DNA of 64,000 nucleotides, taken from NCBI RefSeq assembly GCF_900106925.1, contig NZ_FNNZ01000018.1:1-64000 (forward strand), in the 5' to 3' direction. This document shows positions 48,026 to 57,295 of this stretch, in pieces; position 1 is the first letter of the stretch, and each line of letters opens with the position of its first letter. Source of the DNA: Thiocapsa roseopersicina (GTDB taxonomy: Bacteria > Pseudomonadota > Gammaproteobacteria > Chromatiales > Chromatiaceae). A program made the position numbers and the translations under genes. The notes below the pieces were generated by a model. The model was not told where the DNA came from, ran no database searches, and saw only the letters and a program-made list of their open reading frames with translations.

Positions 48026-48093
48026 GTTGTCGTTGTCGTAATCGGATTTCGGACGAACACGACAACGACAACGACAACGGAAAAATTCTGCGA
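48026..48093. repeat. PR-B element, copy 3
   Basis: GTTGTCGTTGTCGT (48026-48039) and ACGACAACGACAAC (48059-48072) pair perfectly. The loop ATCGGATTTCGGACGAAC and the flank GAAAAATTCTGCGA are shared with copy 2. It lies between nifU and nifS. The 308-base gap 47934-48241 holds this element and no gene. Confidence 0.8.
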
Positions 48094-48241
48094 CGGTTTT
48101 CTCACGACGTGCGGCGTCAGGGACTCGATGCCTTCCAGTCATGCGCAGTCTAGATGCCTATTCAAGGACCCTGCGGCGCAAAACGCAGCCAATCGCAGGA
48201 GGCAGGAGGCTCAAACCCCCCATCTCACGAGGCCATCACCC

Positions 48242-49468
48242 ATGACCACCCCACCCGACACCCAAGGCATCTATCTCGACAACAACGCCACCACCATGGT
48301 CGCGCCCGAGGTGGTCGAGGCCATGCTGCCCTTCTTCACCGAGCAGTTCGGCAACGCCTCCTCGATCCATGCCTACGGCAACCGCGTCGGCCACGCCATC
48401 AAGCAGGCTCGGCAGCAGGTCCAGGCATTGCTCGGGGCCGCGCAGGACTCGGAAATCGTCTTCACCTCCTGCGGGACCGAGTCGGACTCCACCGCGATCC
48501 TCTCGGCCATCAAGGCCCAGCCGGAGCGTAAGGAGATCATCACCACGGTCGTGGAGCATCCGGCGATCCTCTCCCTCTGTCAGCACTTGGAAACCGAGGG
48601 CTACAAGGTCCACTACCTTACCGTCGACGGCAAAGGCCGGCTCGATATCCAGCAGTACATGGATCTGCTCTCGGACCGCGTCGCGATCGTCTCGGTGATG
48701 TGGGCCAACAACGAATCCGGCACCCTCTTCCCGGTTCAGGAGATGGCGGAGCTGGCGAAATCGGCCGGTGTGCTCTTCCACACCGATGCGGTCCAAGCGG
48801 TCGGCAAGCTCCCCATCGATCTGAAGGACACCGCGATCGACATGCTCTCGGTGTCCGGACACAAGCTGCACGCACCCAAGGGCATCGGTGTGCTCTATCT
48901 TAAGCGGAACACGCGCTTTCGCCCCCTGCTGCGCGGCGGGCATCAGGAGCGCGGCCGGCGTGCCGGTACCGAGAACAGCGCCTCCATCGTCGGGCTCGGC
49001 AAGGCGTGCGAGATGGCGATGGAGCACATGGACTACGAAAAGACCGCGGTGCGGGCCATGCGCGATCGGCTCGAAAAAGGCATCCTCGCGGCCGTCCCCA
49101 ACTGCTTCGTGACGGGCGATCCGACGAACCGCCTGCCCAACACCAGCAACATCGCCTTCGAATACATCGAGGGCGAGGCCATCCTGCTGCTGCTCAACAA
49201 GCTCGGGATTGCGGCCTCGAGCGGCTCCGCCTGCACCTCCGGCTCGCTCGAACCCTCCCACGTGATGCGCGCGATGGGGATCCCTTTCACCGCCGCCCAC
49301 GGCACCACGCGCTTCTCGCTCTCTCGCTACAACCGCATGGAGGAGATCGATCGGGTCATCGAGGCCGTGCCGCCGATCGTCGCCAAGCTGCGCAAGCTCT
49401 CGCCCTATTGGTCTGATTCAGGCCCCGTCTCCGATCCAGCCGCCGCCTTCGCACCGGCCTATGCCTGA
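48242..49468 (+). CDS. nifS: Cysteine desulfurase NifS
   Basis: The 408-residue PLP enzyme has IYLDNNATTMVAPEVVEAML, the PLP lysine in SVSGHKLHAPKG and the active cysteine in SSGSACTSGSLEPSH (the NifS/IscS group I loop). It moves sulfur from cysteine to NifU. The start MTTPPDTQGIYLDNNATTMV is family-like. The upstream frame into the PR-B repeat is not part of the protein. Confidence 0.96.
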   Translation: MTTPPDTQGIYLDNNATTMVAPEVVEAMLPFFTEQFGNASSIHAYGNRVGHAIKQARQQVQALLGAAQDSEIVFTSCGTESDSTAILSAIKAQPERKEIITTVVEHPAILSLCQHLETEGYKVHYLTVDGKGRLDIQQYMDLLSDRVAIVSVMWANNESGTLFPVQEMAELAKSAGVLFHTDAVQAVGKLPIDLKDTAIDMLSVSGHKLHAPKGIGVLYLKRNTRFRPLLRGGHQERGRRAGTENSASIVGLGKACEMAMEHMDYEKTAVRAMRDRLEKGILAAVPNCFVTGDPTNRLPNTSNIAFEYIEGEAILLLLNKLGIAASSGSACTSGSLEPSHVMRAMGIPFTAAHGTTRFSLSRYNRMEEIDRVIEAVPPIVAKLRKLSPYWSDSGPVSDPAAAFAPAYA

Positions 49469-49579
49469 TCCGAATCAAGTCATTCAGCGCGCGAGGATCA
49501 GGCGCGTGAATTAGGCTGCGCTCCTGCGCAAGCTCTGGCACCATGCGCGATCCATCACCTTCATAGGATCCGCGCAACG

Positions 49580-50422
49580 ATGACAAACGAGGTCGTGCTG
49601 CTCGTCGGCCATGGTGCCCGTGACCCGGGAAACGAGGGCAACGCCGAGGTGGATGCCTTCACCGAGGCTTGGCGGATGCGTCATCCCGAGGTCGAGATTC
49701 AGGTCTGCTGGATCGAGCATGCACCCGTCCTGCTCGACGCAGGCTTGGATCGCGCCGCCACCGCGGCCGGCTCCGGATCAGGCGACGGGCGGGTGCTGGT
49801 CCTGCCCTTGATCCTCAACGCGGCGGGTCACGTCAAGGGCGATATCCCGCAGGCCATCGCCGCGGCACGTCGGCGCCATCCGGAGGTGGAGTTCCGCTGC
49901 GGGCATGCCCTCGGCACCTCGGATCAACTGCTGAAGGCTCTGCGTCATCGTCTTCATCAGGCGATGACCGAGCTCGACATGCCGGATCCGCGCACCACCG
50001 GCGTGGTCTTGCTCGCTCGCGGGGCCTCGGATATCGAGTCCACCGGCGAGGTGGCCAAGATGGCCCACTGGCTCTACGAGACGACCGAGCACGAACGCAT
50101 CGAGATCGCCTTCACCGGCATCAGCTTCCCGCGGCTCGAGCAGGCCGTGCAGCGGCTCGATCTGCTGGGCGCCAGCCAGATCATCGTCCTGCCCTACTAT
50201 CTCTTCACCGGGCGGCTCATCCAGCGCATCCGCCGCCAAGTCGGACGGTTGCGCCAACAGTACCCCACGCGCGTGTTCGCACAGGCCGGCTATATCGGCC
50301 AACACGAGCAGCTGATGGATCTGCTGGATCTGCGCCTGACGCAGTGCCGCGACGGCACGGCACTCCTCCCCTGCGACGGTTGCGCTTACGCGCTGGCGGC
50401 AGACCATGACCATCAGCACTGA
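49580..50422 (+). CDS. cbiX: Sirohydrochlorin cobaltochelatase CbiX
   Basis: The 280-residue two-domain chelatase has the conserved metal-binding His in LLVGHGARDPGNEGNAEVD and a repeated half later (VVLLARGASDIESTGEVAKM). It inserts cobalt into sirohydrochlorin, the branch point of anaerobic cobalamin synthesis. The His/Asp-rich end (LAADHDHQH) may handle Co2+. It overlaps cbiC by 17 bases. Confidence 0.94.
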   Translation: MTNEVVLLVGHGARDPGNEGNAEVDAFTEAWRMRHPEVEIQVCWIEHAPVLLDAGLDRAATAAGSGSGDGRVLVLPLILNAAGHVKGDIPQAIAAARRRHPEVEFRCGHALGTSDQLLKALRHRLHQAMTELDMPDPRTTGVVLLARGASDIESTGEVAKMAHWLYETTEHERIEIAFTGISFPRLEQAVQRLDLLGASQIIVLPYYLFTGRLIQRIRRQVGRLRQQYPTRVFAQAGYIGQHEQLMDLLDLRLTQCRDGTALLPCDGCAYALAADHDHQH

Positions 50423-51089
50423 CCCAAGCACTCCGGCGCCCGGCCCCGCCGAGACCGGCGGCGACCTCTTGACCGCGGCAGGTGCCCGGATCGAGGAAGG
50501 ATCCTTCGCCATCATCGATGCGGAAGCCGGGAGCCACGACTACGATCCGGCACAGTGGACACTGGTCAGACGCCTTATCCACGCGAGCGGGGATTTCGAC
50601 TTCAACGGGCTGACGCGTTTCCATCCCGACGCGATCGCCGCCGGCTGCGCGGCCTTGAAACGCGGCGCACCCATCGTCTGCGACGTCGAGATGATCCGCG
50701 CCGGGGTTTCGAAGACCCGCATGTCGCCACTCGGGGTGCAGGCGCATCAGTTCATCGATGACCCCGAAGTGATCGCACGTGCCCGTGCCGAAGATACGAC
50801 CCGCGCCACGCAGGCGATGCGCCGGGCCGCACGCGAGGGTCTGTTGGAGGGTGCCGTCGTCGGCATCGGCAATGCCCCGACCGCCCTCTTGGAGGTCATT
50901 CGACTGATCGCGTCCGAGGGTGTCCGCCCGGCGCTCGTCATCGGGATGCCGGTCGGATTCGTCGCCGCGGCCGAGTCGAAGGATCTCCTGATGCGGGTCG
51001 AGACGGTGCCTTGGATCGCCGTGCGGGGCCGCAAGGGCGGGTCGACGCTGGTGGTTGCGGCGCTCAATGCACTCATGATCCTGAGCTAA
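50406..51089 (+). CDS. cbiC: Cobalt-precorrin-8 methylmutase CbiC/CobH
   Basis: The 227-residue enzyme moves a methyl group from C11 to C12 to give cobyrinic acid. The family motifs GDFDFNGLTRFHPDAI, ALKRGAPIVCDVEMIRAGVS and GNAPTALLEVIRLI, and the late VETVPWIAVRGRKGGSTLVV, are all present. The stop TAA at 51087-51089 is part of a PR-A arm. The start overlaps the end of cbiX. Confidence 0.95.
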   Translation: MTISTDPSTPAPGPAETGGDLLTAAGARIEEGSFAIIDAEAGSHDYDPAQWTLVRRLIHASGDFDFNGLTRFHPDAIAAGCAALKRGAPIVCDVEMIRAGVSKTRMSPLGVQAHQFIDDPEVIARARAEDTTRATQAMRRAAREGLLEGAVVGIGNAPTALLEVIRLIASEGVRPALVIGMPVGFVAAAESKDLLMRVETVPWIAVRGRKGGSTLVVAALNALMILS

Positions 51090-51170
51090 ACCGCGTGTGC
51101 AGCAACAGGCTTGGGTTGAACGTGGAATCGACCTCGCGTGAACAAACAATCTCGGTGGGACGCGGTTTAG
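51086..51170. repeat. PR-A element, copy 9
   Basis: CTAAACCGCGT (51086-51096) and ACGCGGTTTAG (51160-51170) are perfectly complementary over 11 bases in an 85-base unit. It gives cbiC its stop and separates it from cbiD. Confidence 0.85.
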
Positions 51171-51325
51171 GATAATGAAAACGATTCGATGCCAACTTTC
51201 AGGGTGCGTGGTCCGTCTGAGCGGCCACCCTGGCGGTGTCATGCATCTCTTGGCGCTCCGCGCCATGTGCCCTTTCGGCCCGTTGATGGACGAGGCCATC
51301 CGGATCAGATGATGGAGGCCCGCTG

Positions 51326-52459
51326 ATGTCCGGGGCCGTGCTTGATTCCGGTGGCAGGGCTCGACGTAAGCGGGGCAGTCGAACCGGCTGGTCGACCGGG
51401 GCCTGTGCCGCGGCGGCTGCGGCGGCTGCGGCGCGCGGTCTCGAGACCGGCGCGGTGCCCGAAACGATCGAGATCCTGTTGCCCGAAGACCGGCGCCCGA
51501 GTTTTGCGATCGTCGAAGGTCGCCTGATCGGAGCGAGCGCCCGGGCGGTCGTCATCAAAGACGCCGGGGACGACCCCGACGCGACGCATGCCGCGCGCAT
51601 CGTCGCGACGGTCGTCCCTCTGGAGGATGCGCCGGGCGAGATCCGTCTGCTCGGCGGCGAGGGGGTCGGCTGCGTCACCCGCGCCGGACTCGGGCTCACC
51701 GTCGGGGAGGCGGCCATCAATCCTGGACCACGCGCCTATATCACGGCCAACGTGCGCGCGGCGGCGCCGACACGACTGAGCCGCGAAGGGCTTGCGGTGA
51801 CCATCTCGGTCCCCGACGGGGAGCGGATCGCCAAGCGCACGCTCAATGCGCGGCTCGGAATCCTGGGCGGCATCTCGATCCTGGGCACGACCGGGGTCGT
51901 CTATCCCTACTCCACCGCCTCGTTCAAGGCGACGATCCGGCAGGGGGTTCAGGTCGCGCTTGCACAAGATCAGGAGACGGTTGTCTTCACGACCGGGCGA
52001 CGCACCGAACGCCATTGCATGACCCGCTACCCCGAGCTTCCCGAGGTCTGCTTCGTGCAGATGGGCGACTTCGTCGGGGCTGCGCTCGACGCTGCGCGGG
52101 AGGCCGGCCTGAAGCGCGTCGTCATCGGGGCCATGGTCGGCAAGCTGACCAAGATCGCCCAAGGGCTCAAGATCACTCATGCACGCAAGGCCGAGGTCGA
52201 TATGCAGCTGCTTGCGCGGCTGGTTGCCGACGCCGGGGGCGATCCCGCACTCTGCGCCCGCGTGCTCGAAGGCGACACCGCCCGCTGGGCCGCGGAGCTG
52301 GTCGCCGACGCGGGACTCACCGGCGCCTTCCATCAGGCACTGACAGATGCAGTAGCCGCAGTGGTCGCACAAGGACTCGCCGAGGAAACCCTGGTCGAGG
52401 TTCTGGCCTGGAGCCCGGAGGGCGAGTTGCTGGCGGAACACAGGCCCGAGGAGCGATGA
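51326..52459 (+). CDS. cbiD: Cobalt-precorrin-5B (C1)-methyltransferase CbiD
   Basis: The 377-residue protein has RTGWSTGACAAAAAAAAARG, the CbiD opening, and later GGEGVGCVTRAGL, NARLGILGGISILGTTGVV and MVGKLTKIAQG. CbiD methylates C1 in the anaerobic pathway. Its presence with CbiX confirms the cobalt-early route. GGAGG lies before the ATG at 51326. It is followed 39 bases later by cbiET. Confidence 0.96.
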   Translation: MSGAVLDSGGRARRKRGSRTGWSTGACAAAAAAAAARGLETGAVPETIEILLPEDRRPSFAIVEGRLIGASARAVVIKDAGDDPDATHAARIVATVVPLEDAPGEIRLLGGEGVGCVTRAGLGLTVGEAAINPGPRAYITANVRAAAPTRLSREGLAVTISVPDGERIAKRTLNARLGILGGISILGTTGVVYPYSTASFKATIRQGVQVALAQDQETVVFTTGRRTERHCMTRYPELPEVCFVQMGDFVGAALDAAREAGLKRVVIGAMVGKLTKIAQGLKITHARKAEVDMQLLARLVADAGGDPALCARVLEGDTARWAAELVADAGLTGAFHQALTDAVAAVVAQGLAEETLVEVLAWSPEGELLAEHRPEER

Positions 52460-52498
52460 CTCACATGGGCGTTCTTTCTTCCGATCGGTGTCGCTCCC

Positions 52499-53827
52499 GT
52501 GGCTGAGTGCTGGGTCATCGGGGTCTTGGACGACGGTCCGGCCGGGCTGACCGCCGAGGCCGTCGCGCGCATCGGCGCAGCGAAACACGTCATCGGCGCA
52601 CGGCGCATGCTCGATGCCTGCGCGGATCTGATGGCAGCGGGCGCGGAGCCTATGGATCTGACCGGACGCATCGCCGACGTTCCCGGTTGGATCGAGGCGT
52701 CGATTGCCGCAGGCGATCCAGTCGTCGTGCTCGCTACCGGGGATCCGCTCTGTTTCGGGATCGGCGGTCTGCTCGCGCGCCGGCTCGACCCGGCCAAACT
52801 GCACATCCTGCCGAATCGATCGACCCTGCAGCTCGCCTGCGCGCGCTTCCATATGCCTTGGGAGGGCGCGCGCTGGCTCTCGGTACATCATCGCGACACC
52901 GGCGACTGGACACCCGGCGCGATGCCGGATCATGGCCTCTATGCACTGGCGCAGGCGCTGCGCCGAGAGACCCTGCTCGCCGTCTTGACCAGCCCGGCCA
53001 ACGGCCCGGCGCGGATCGCCCGGCTGCTGCTCGCCGAAGGGCTCGGCGAGGACTTCGATCTGCATGTGGCCGAGCGTCTGCTGATGCCCGAGGAGCGCTT
53101 GATCGGCGCAGAGACGGCGAGCGCGATCGCCGCTATGGACTTCGCCGACCCCAACCTGGTCCTGCTCCGACGCCGCCGAGCGCCGAGCGCCCTGCCCCGC
53201 TTCGGCCTGCCGGACGACGCCTACAGCCAGCGCCGGCCGGAGCGCGGACTCATCACCAAACGCGAGGTCCGGGCGGTGGCGCTGGCTCTGCTGGAGCTGC
53301 GCCCGACCGACCGGGTCTGGGATCTCGGCGCCGGCTCCGGCAGCGTCGGTCTGGAAGCCGCCCGGCTCTGCGAGCGCGGCCATGTCTACGCAATCGAGAA
53401 GAACGCGGAAGACCTCGCGCTGATCGAGGCGAACCGGCGCGGGCTCGGCGTCACCAACTACAGCGTGCGCGCCGGTCTGGCACCCGAGGATTGTGCCGAC
53501 TGGCCCGACCCGGATGCCGTCTTCATCGGCGGGAGCAGCGGGCGACTCGCCGAGATGCTGGATCTCGTCATCGGGCGTCTACGCCCCGACGGCCGTCTGG
53601 TGCTCGCCCTGGTCGCGGTGGAGAACCTGACCCTGGCGCTCGCCGCGCTCGACCGGCTCGGCGCGCACTGGGAGCTGACCCAGATCCAGGCCGCGCGCAG
53701 CCGCCCGATCCTGAGCCTGCATCGCCTGCAGGCCGAAAATCCGGTCTGGCTGGTGCAGGCGCGCGCGCCGAGCCTGCCGCCGGCCGACCAGACCCCTTCG
53801 GAGACAAACCCATGCCTGGAACCTTGA
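52499..53827 (+). CDS. cbiET: Fused precorrin-6Y/cobalt-precorrin methyltransferase-decarboxylase CbiET (CobL)
   Basis: The 442-residue protein has a CbiE C5-methyltransferase N-half (WVIGVLDDGPAGLTAEAV, VVLATGDPLCFGIGGLLAR) and a CbiT C15-methyltransferase and C12-decarboxylase C-half (RVWDLGAGSGSVGLEAARLC, PDPDAVFIGGSSGRLAEML). The start is the GTG at 52499 (MAECWVIGVL). It overlaps cbiL by 16 bases. The fusion is also known as CobL. Confidence 0.95.
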   Translation: MAECWVIGVLDDGPAGLTAEAVARIGAAKHVIGARRMLDACADLMAAGAEPMDLTGRIADVPGWIEASIAAGDPVVVLATGDPLCFGIGGLLARRLDPAKLHILPNRSTLQLACARFHMPWEGARWLSVHHRDTGDWTPGAMPDHGLYALAQALRRETLLAVLTSPANGPARIARLLLAEGLGEDFDLHVAERLLMPEERLIGAETASAIAAMDFADPNLVLLRRRRAPSALPRFGLPDDAYSQRRPERGLITKREVRAVALALLELRPTDRVWDLGAGSGSVGLEAARLCERGHVYAIEKNAEDLALIEANRRGLGVTNYSVRAGLAPEDCADWPDPDAVFIGGSSGRLAEMLDLVIGRLRPDGRLVLALVAVENLTLALAALDRLGAHWELTQIQAARSRPILSLHRLQAENPVWLVQARAPSLPPADQTPSETNPCLEP

Positions 53828-54546
53828 TCGCCGCCTCTCTGGGTCCGGGTGACCCCGGCCTCGTCACCCGAGCGGCCTGGTCCGCGTTGGAGCGCGCGCG
53901 CTGCTGGGCTTGGCCCATCACGGGCGACGGGGCCAGCTATGCCTTGTCCATCGTCGCGCGCGGCGGCTTGGAACCCCCGCCCGACGGACTGGCATTGCAC
54001 TTTCCGATGACGCGCGATCCCGAGACCTTGGCCCTGCATTGGGCCGCAGCGGCGGAGCAGGTCCTCGCACGGCTGCACGACGGCGAGGACGTGGTCTTCC
54101 TGGTCGAAGGCGATGCCTCGACCTTCTCGACCTTCGGCCATCTCGCGCGAGCCGTGCAGGCACTCGACCCGGCGATCGCCGTGCGGGTCATCCCGGGCGT
54201 ACCCTCCTACCATTCCGCGGCCGCCGCGGCGGGCGCGGTCCTGGTAGATGGCGAGGAGCCGCTCGCGGTCTATTCGGCGCCGGAGGCGATGAAGGAGCTC
54301 GACGCCCTCCTGGAGCGCTTCGATGCACTGGTCCTGCTCAAGGTCCGCCCCGTGCTGGATCCGCTGATCGAGGTCCTGACGGAACGCAGCCTGCTCGACA
54401 GGGCGGTCTTTGTCGAGCGCGTGGGCACGCCCGAGGAGCGGATCCTGCACGACATCGCATCGCTTCGCGGCACGCGGGTGCACTATCTCTCACTGATCCT
54501 GATCCGCCAGGACCGGCGACGCGGACTGGGTGTCGGCCCGAGCTAA
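53812..54546 (+). CDS. cbiL: Precorrin-2 C20-methyltransferase CbiL (CobI)
   Basis: The 244-residue SAM-dependent enzyme has IAASLGPGDPGLVTRAAW, DVVFLVEGDASTFSTFGHL and RVIPGVPSYHSAAAAAG, the typical tetrapyrrole-methylase pattern of CbiL/CobI. It adds the C20 methyl to (cobalt-)precorrin-2. It starts inside the end of cbiET. The 123-base gap to hupT shows no clear terminator. Confidence 0.92.
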   Translation: MPGTLIAASLGPGDPGLVTRAAWSALERARCWAWPITGDGASYALSIVARGGLEPPPDGLALHFPMTRDPETLALHWAAAAEQVLARLHDGEDVVFLVEGDASTFSTFGHLARAVQALDPAIAVRVIPGVPSYHSAAAAAGAVLVDGEEPLAVYSAPEAMKELDALLERFDALVLLKVRPVLDPLIEVLTERSLLDRAVFVERVGTPEERILHDIASLRGTRVHYLSLILIRQDRRRGLGVGPS

Positions 54547-54669
54547 CGGCCCGCACCGGTCAGGGGACACCGACCGGCAAACCGACGCCTTCAACCCCAA
54601 GCCGTTTCAGGGACTCCGCCGCGTGAAATCGCCTATGCTTGTCCTCGACCTTGCAGCGGAAAGCCCTAC

Positions 54670-56067
54670 ATGACGCGCGCATCCATTCAAGCTGATTCTC
54701 GCCCCGCAGGCGTCGCACAACACGCCGATTGCCCCGAGCCGACGGCGGAGGCGACCTGGATCCACGTCATCCGCAAGATGGACGAGACCTATGCGGATCT
54801 GGTCCGGCATCAGAGCGAGCTTGAAGAGAAAAACAGCGCACTCGAGGATGCTCAGCACTTCATCGCGAGCGTGCTGGCCTCCATGACGGACATCCTGATC
54901 GTCTGCGATGTCCAGGGTCGAATCCAGCAGGTCAACCGCGCGCTGGAAACCTTGACGGGTTGGAGCGAGGCCGATCTGCGCGGACGGCCCTTCCTGGCGC
55001 TGCTCGCCGAGCACTGTCTGCCCATGGCCAGCAGCTTCGCGCAACAGATCCGCGCCGAGGCCATTCACGACTGCGAGCTCGCGCTCAAAGGCGTGGACGA
55101 GGAGATCCCGCTCGCGGTGAACTGCACCTCGCGTTACGACCACCGCGGACGTCTGGTCGGCATGGTCCTGATCGGCCGCCCGGTCGGCGAGCTGCGCCGC
55201 GCCTATCGCGACCTCGCCCAAGCGCACGACGACCTCAAGCGCACCCAAGGCCGCCTGGTCAATGCCGAGAAGATGGCCTCGCTCGGCCGACTCGTCGCCG
55301 GCGTGGCGCACGAGCTGAACAATCCCATCAGCTTCGTCTACGGCAACGTGCATGCCCTCTCGCGGTATCGGGAGCGTCTGCTGCGCTATTGCGCGGCGGT
55401 CGACGCCTCCGAACCCTCGGCCGATCTGCAGGCGCTCAAGGCGGAGCTGCGCATCGAGCGACTGCTGGCGGATCTGGATCCGCTGATCAAAGGCACACTC
55501 GAAGGCGCCGAGCGCGTCCGCGACTTGGTGCAGGATCTGCGCTGCTTCTCCTCCGGACAACAGGGCGAATCCACCCGGTTCGATCTGGTTCACCTGATCC
55601 GCACGGCGGTGCATTGGGTGACCAAAGGCGAGCGCCGGGAGATCGAGACGACGCTCGACCTACCGGCCACACTGACGGTCCAGGGACATCCGGGACAGAT
55701 CCATCAGGTCCTCATGAACCTGGTCCAAAACGCACTCGATGCGATGCGCGACAACACGCAACCACCGCGATTGTCGATCAGCGCAGGACAGGGCGAGACG
55801 ACCGCCTGGCTGAGCGTCCGAGACAACGGCCCCGGCATCGACGAGCAGGACCTCAGCCGCATCTTCGACCCCTTCTTCACGACCAAACCCGTCGGCCAAG
55901 GGACCGGCCTTGGACTCTCCATCAGCTACGGCATCGTCGCCGATCACCAAGGCACTCTGACCGCCGAGAGCCACCCGGACGGCGGCGCCGAATTCCGTCT
56001 GGAGCTGCCGTTGAGCCTTGAACCTATATCCGGAAAAGTTCCCAATGAACGGTTCAGCAACAAGTAA
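54670..56067 (+). CDS. hupT: PAS-domain sensor histidine kinase HupT
   Basis: The 465-residue soluble kinase has an N-terminal coiled-coil (about 35-65), a PAS domain (about 70-180; TDILIVCDVQGRIQQVNRAL) and a kinase core: H-box VAGVAHELNNPISF (His near 215), N-box LMNLVQNALDAM, G1 DNGPGID and G2 GTGLGLSIS. It resembles HupT/HoxJ, the kinase that works with the hydrogen-sensing hydrogenase HupUV and the response regulator HupR. The position before hupUV supports this. The PR-B and PR-A copies that follow separate it from hupU. Confidence 0.9.
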   Translation: MTRASIQADSRPAGVAQHADCPEPTAEATWIHVIRKMDETYADLVRHQSELEEKNSALEDAQHFIASVLASMTDILIVCDVQGRIQQVNRALETLTGWSEADLRGRPFLALLAEHCLPMASSFAQQIRAEAIHDCELALKGVDEEIPLAVNCTSRYDHRGRLVGMVLIGRPVGELRRAYRDLAQAHDDLKRTQGRLVNAEKMASLGRLVAGVAHELNNPISFVYGNVHALSRYRERLLRYCAAVDASEPSADLQALKAELRIERLLADLDPLIKGTLEGAERVRDLVQDLRCFSSGQQGESTRFDLVHLIRTAVHWVTKGERREIETTLDLPATLTVQGHPGQIHQVLMNLVQNALDAMRDNTQPPRLSISAGQGETTAWLSVRDNGPGIDEQDLSRIFDPFFTTKPVGQGTGLGLSISYGIVADHQGTLTAESHPDGGAEFRLELPLSLEPISGKVPNERFSNK

Positions 56068-56098
56068 AACACTCGACCGGGGAATACCTTTGCTGCGG

Positions 56099-56146
56099 CC
56101 GTCGTTATCGTTTTCGATTACGACAGCGACAACGACAACGACAACG
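56099..56146. repeat. PR-B element, copy 4 (degenerate)
   Basis: Left half GTCGTTATCGTTTTCG faces right half CGACAGCGACAACGAC and further ACAACG repeats. The arms are still recognisable but imperfect, and the loop is lost. It is in the 228-base gap between hupT and hupU, with PR-A copy 10. Confidence 0.6.
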
Positions 56147-56207
56147 CTCGGATTCGGTGCTCAACTTATTTCCGACACGTTACCAACCAAGATGCCCCTT
56201 AAAATCA

Positions 56208-56293
56208 CTGAACCGCGTCACCGCCAAGGCATCCCGAGTCCGCGGCGCGACGCATTCCCCGAGCGCCTCATACGCAACACCGGACGCGGTTCA
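56208..56293. repeat. PR-A element, copy 10 (ends at hupU start)
   Basis: CTGAACCGCGTC (56208-56219) and GACGCGGTTCA (56283-56293) are complementary over 11 bases in an 86-base unit. The right arm ends two bases before the hupU ATG at 56296 and takes the place of any ribosome-binding site. CCAAGG follows the left arm. Confidence 0.85.
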
Positions 56294-56295
56294 CC

Positions 56296-57291
56296 ATGAA
56301 CCTGCTGTGGCTCCAATCCGGCGGCTGCGGCGGCTGCACGCTCTCCCTGCTCGGCGCCGAAGCACCGCACCTCTTCGAAACACTCGCCGGCGCCGGGATC
56401 CGCATCCTCTGGCATCCCTCCCTGAGCGAGGCGAGCGGCGGCGAGGTGCTCGACCTGCTCGCCCGCGTCGAGACCGGCGACGTGCCGCTGGACCTGCTCT
56501 GCATCGAAGGCGCACTCCTGCGCGGACCGAACGGCACGGGCGCCTTCCACCGTTTCGCCGGCACCCGAACACCCATGATCGACTGGGTGAGCCGTCTCGC
56601 CGCCCGCGCGCACTCCTGTCTCGCGATCGGCACCTGTGCCGCCTTCGGGGGCGTCACCGCGGGCGGCTCGAACCCCACGGATGCCTGCGGACTCCAATTC
56701 GAGGGCACCTACCCCGGCGGTCTGCTCGGCACCGACTATCGCTCCGGGGCCGGTCTGCCGGTGATCAATGTCGCCGGCTGCCCAACCCATCCCAACTGGG
56801 TGACCGAGACACTCATGGCGATCGCGTTGGAAGGACTGGCAGTCCGAGACCTGGATGCCTACGCCCGTCCCCGGATGTACGCCGACCAGCTGGTCCATCA
56901 CGGCTGCCCGCGCAACGAGTTCTACGAATACAAGGCCAGCGCCCGCGCGCCGTCGGATCTCGGCTGTCTCATGGAGCATCTGGGCTGTCTCGGTACCCAG
57001 GCTCATGCCGACTGCAACACCCGGCTCTGGAACGGTTCGGGCTCCTGCACACGCGGCGGCTATGCCTGCATCAACTGCACCTCGCCCGAGTTCGAGGAGC
57101 CGGGCCATGCCTTTGCGGAGACGCCCAGCCTCGCCGGCATCCCGATCGGCCTGCCGACCGACATGCCCAAGGCCTGGTTCGTCGCCCTCTCGTCGCTGGC
57201 CAAGGCCGCGACACCGGAGCGACTGCGCAAGAACGCCGTGTCGGACCATATCGCGGTGCCGCCGACGATCCGGCCGACGAAGTTGCGGTGA
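56296..57291 (+). CDS. hupU: Regulatory [NiFe]-hydrogenase small subunit HupU (HoxB)
   Basis: The 331-residue protein has the small-subunit cluster cysteines (QSGGCGGCTLSLLG with C11 and C14, LAIGTCAAFGG, NVAGCPTHPNW) and a Cys-rich C-half (HHGCPRNEFYEYK, GCLGTQAHADCNTRLWN, ACINCTSPEFEEPGH). It lacks a Tat signal, as expected for a cytoplasmic H2 sensor and not an energy-gaining hydrogenase. It is 4 bases before hupV. No Shine-Dalgarno sequence is seen before its ATG. Confidence 0.94.
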   Translation: MNLLWLQSGGCGGCTLSLLGAEAPHLFETLAGAGIRILWHPSLSEASGGEVLDLLARVETGDVPLDLLCIEGALLRGPNGTGAFHRFAGTRTPMIDWVSRLAARAHSCLAIGTCAAFGGVTAGGSNPTDACGLQFEGTYPGGLLGTDYRSGAGLPVINVAGCPTHPNWVTETLMAIALEGLAVRDLDAYARPRMYADQLVHHGCPRNEFYEYKASARAPSDLGCLMEHLGCLGTQAHADCNTRLWNGSGSCTRGGYACINCTSPEFEEPGHAFAETPSLAGIPIGLPTDMPKAWFVALSSLAKAATPERLRKNAVSDHIAVPPTIRPTKLR

Positions 57292-57295
57292 TTGG

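Noticed and set aside
49469-51325. Cobalamin riboswitch before the cbi genes
   Set aside because: No recognisable B12 box before cbiX or cbiD; the second gap is a PR-A element.
52507-54546. 679-codon frame whose last third is CbiL
   Set aside because: The first part is the +1 frame of cbiET and is Arg-rich. Only the part from 53812 is real.
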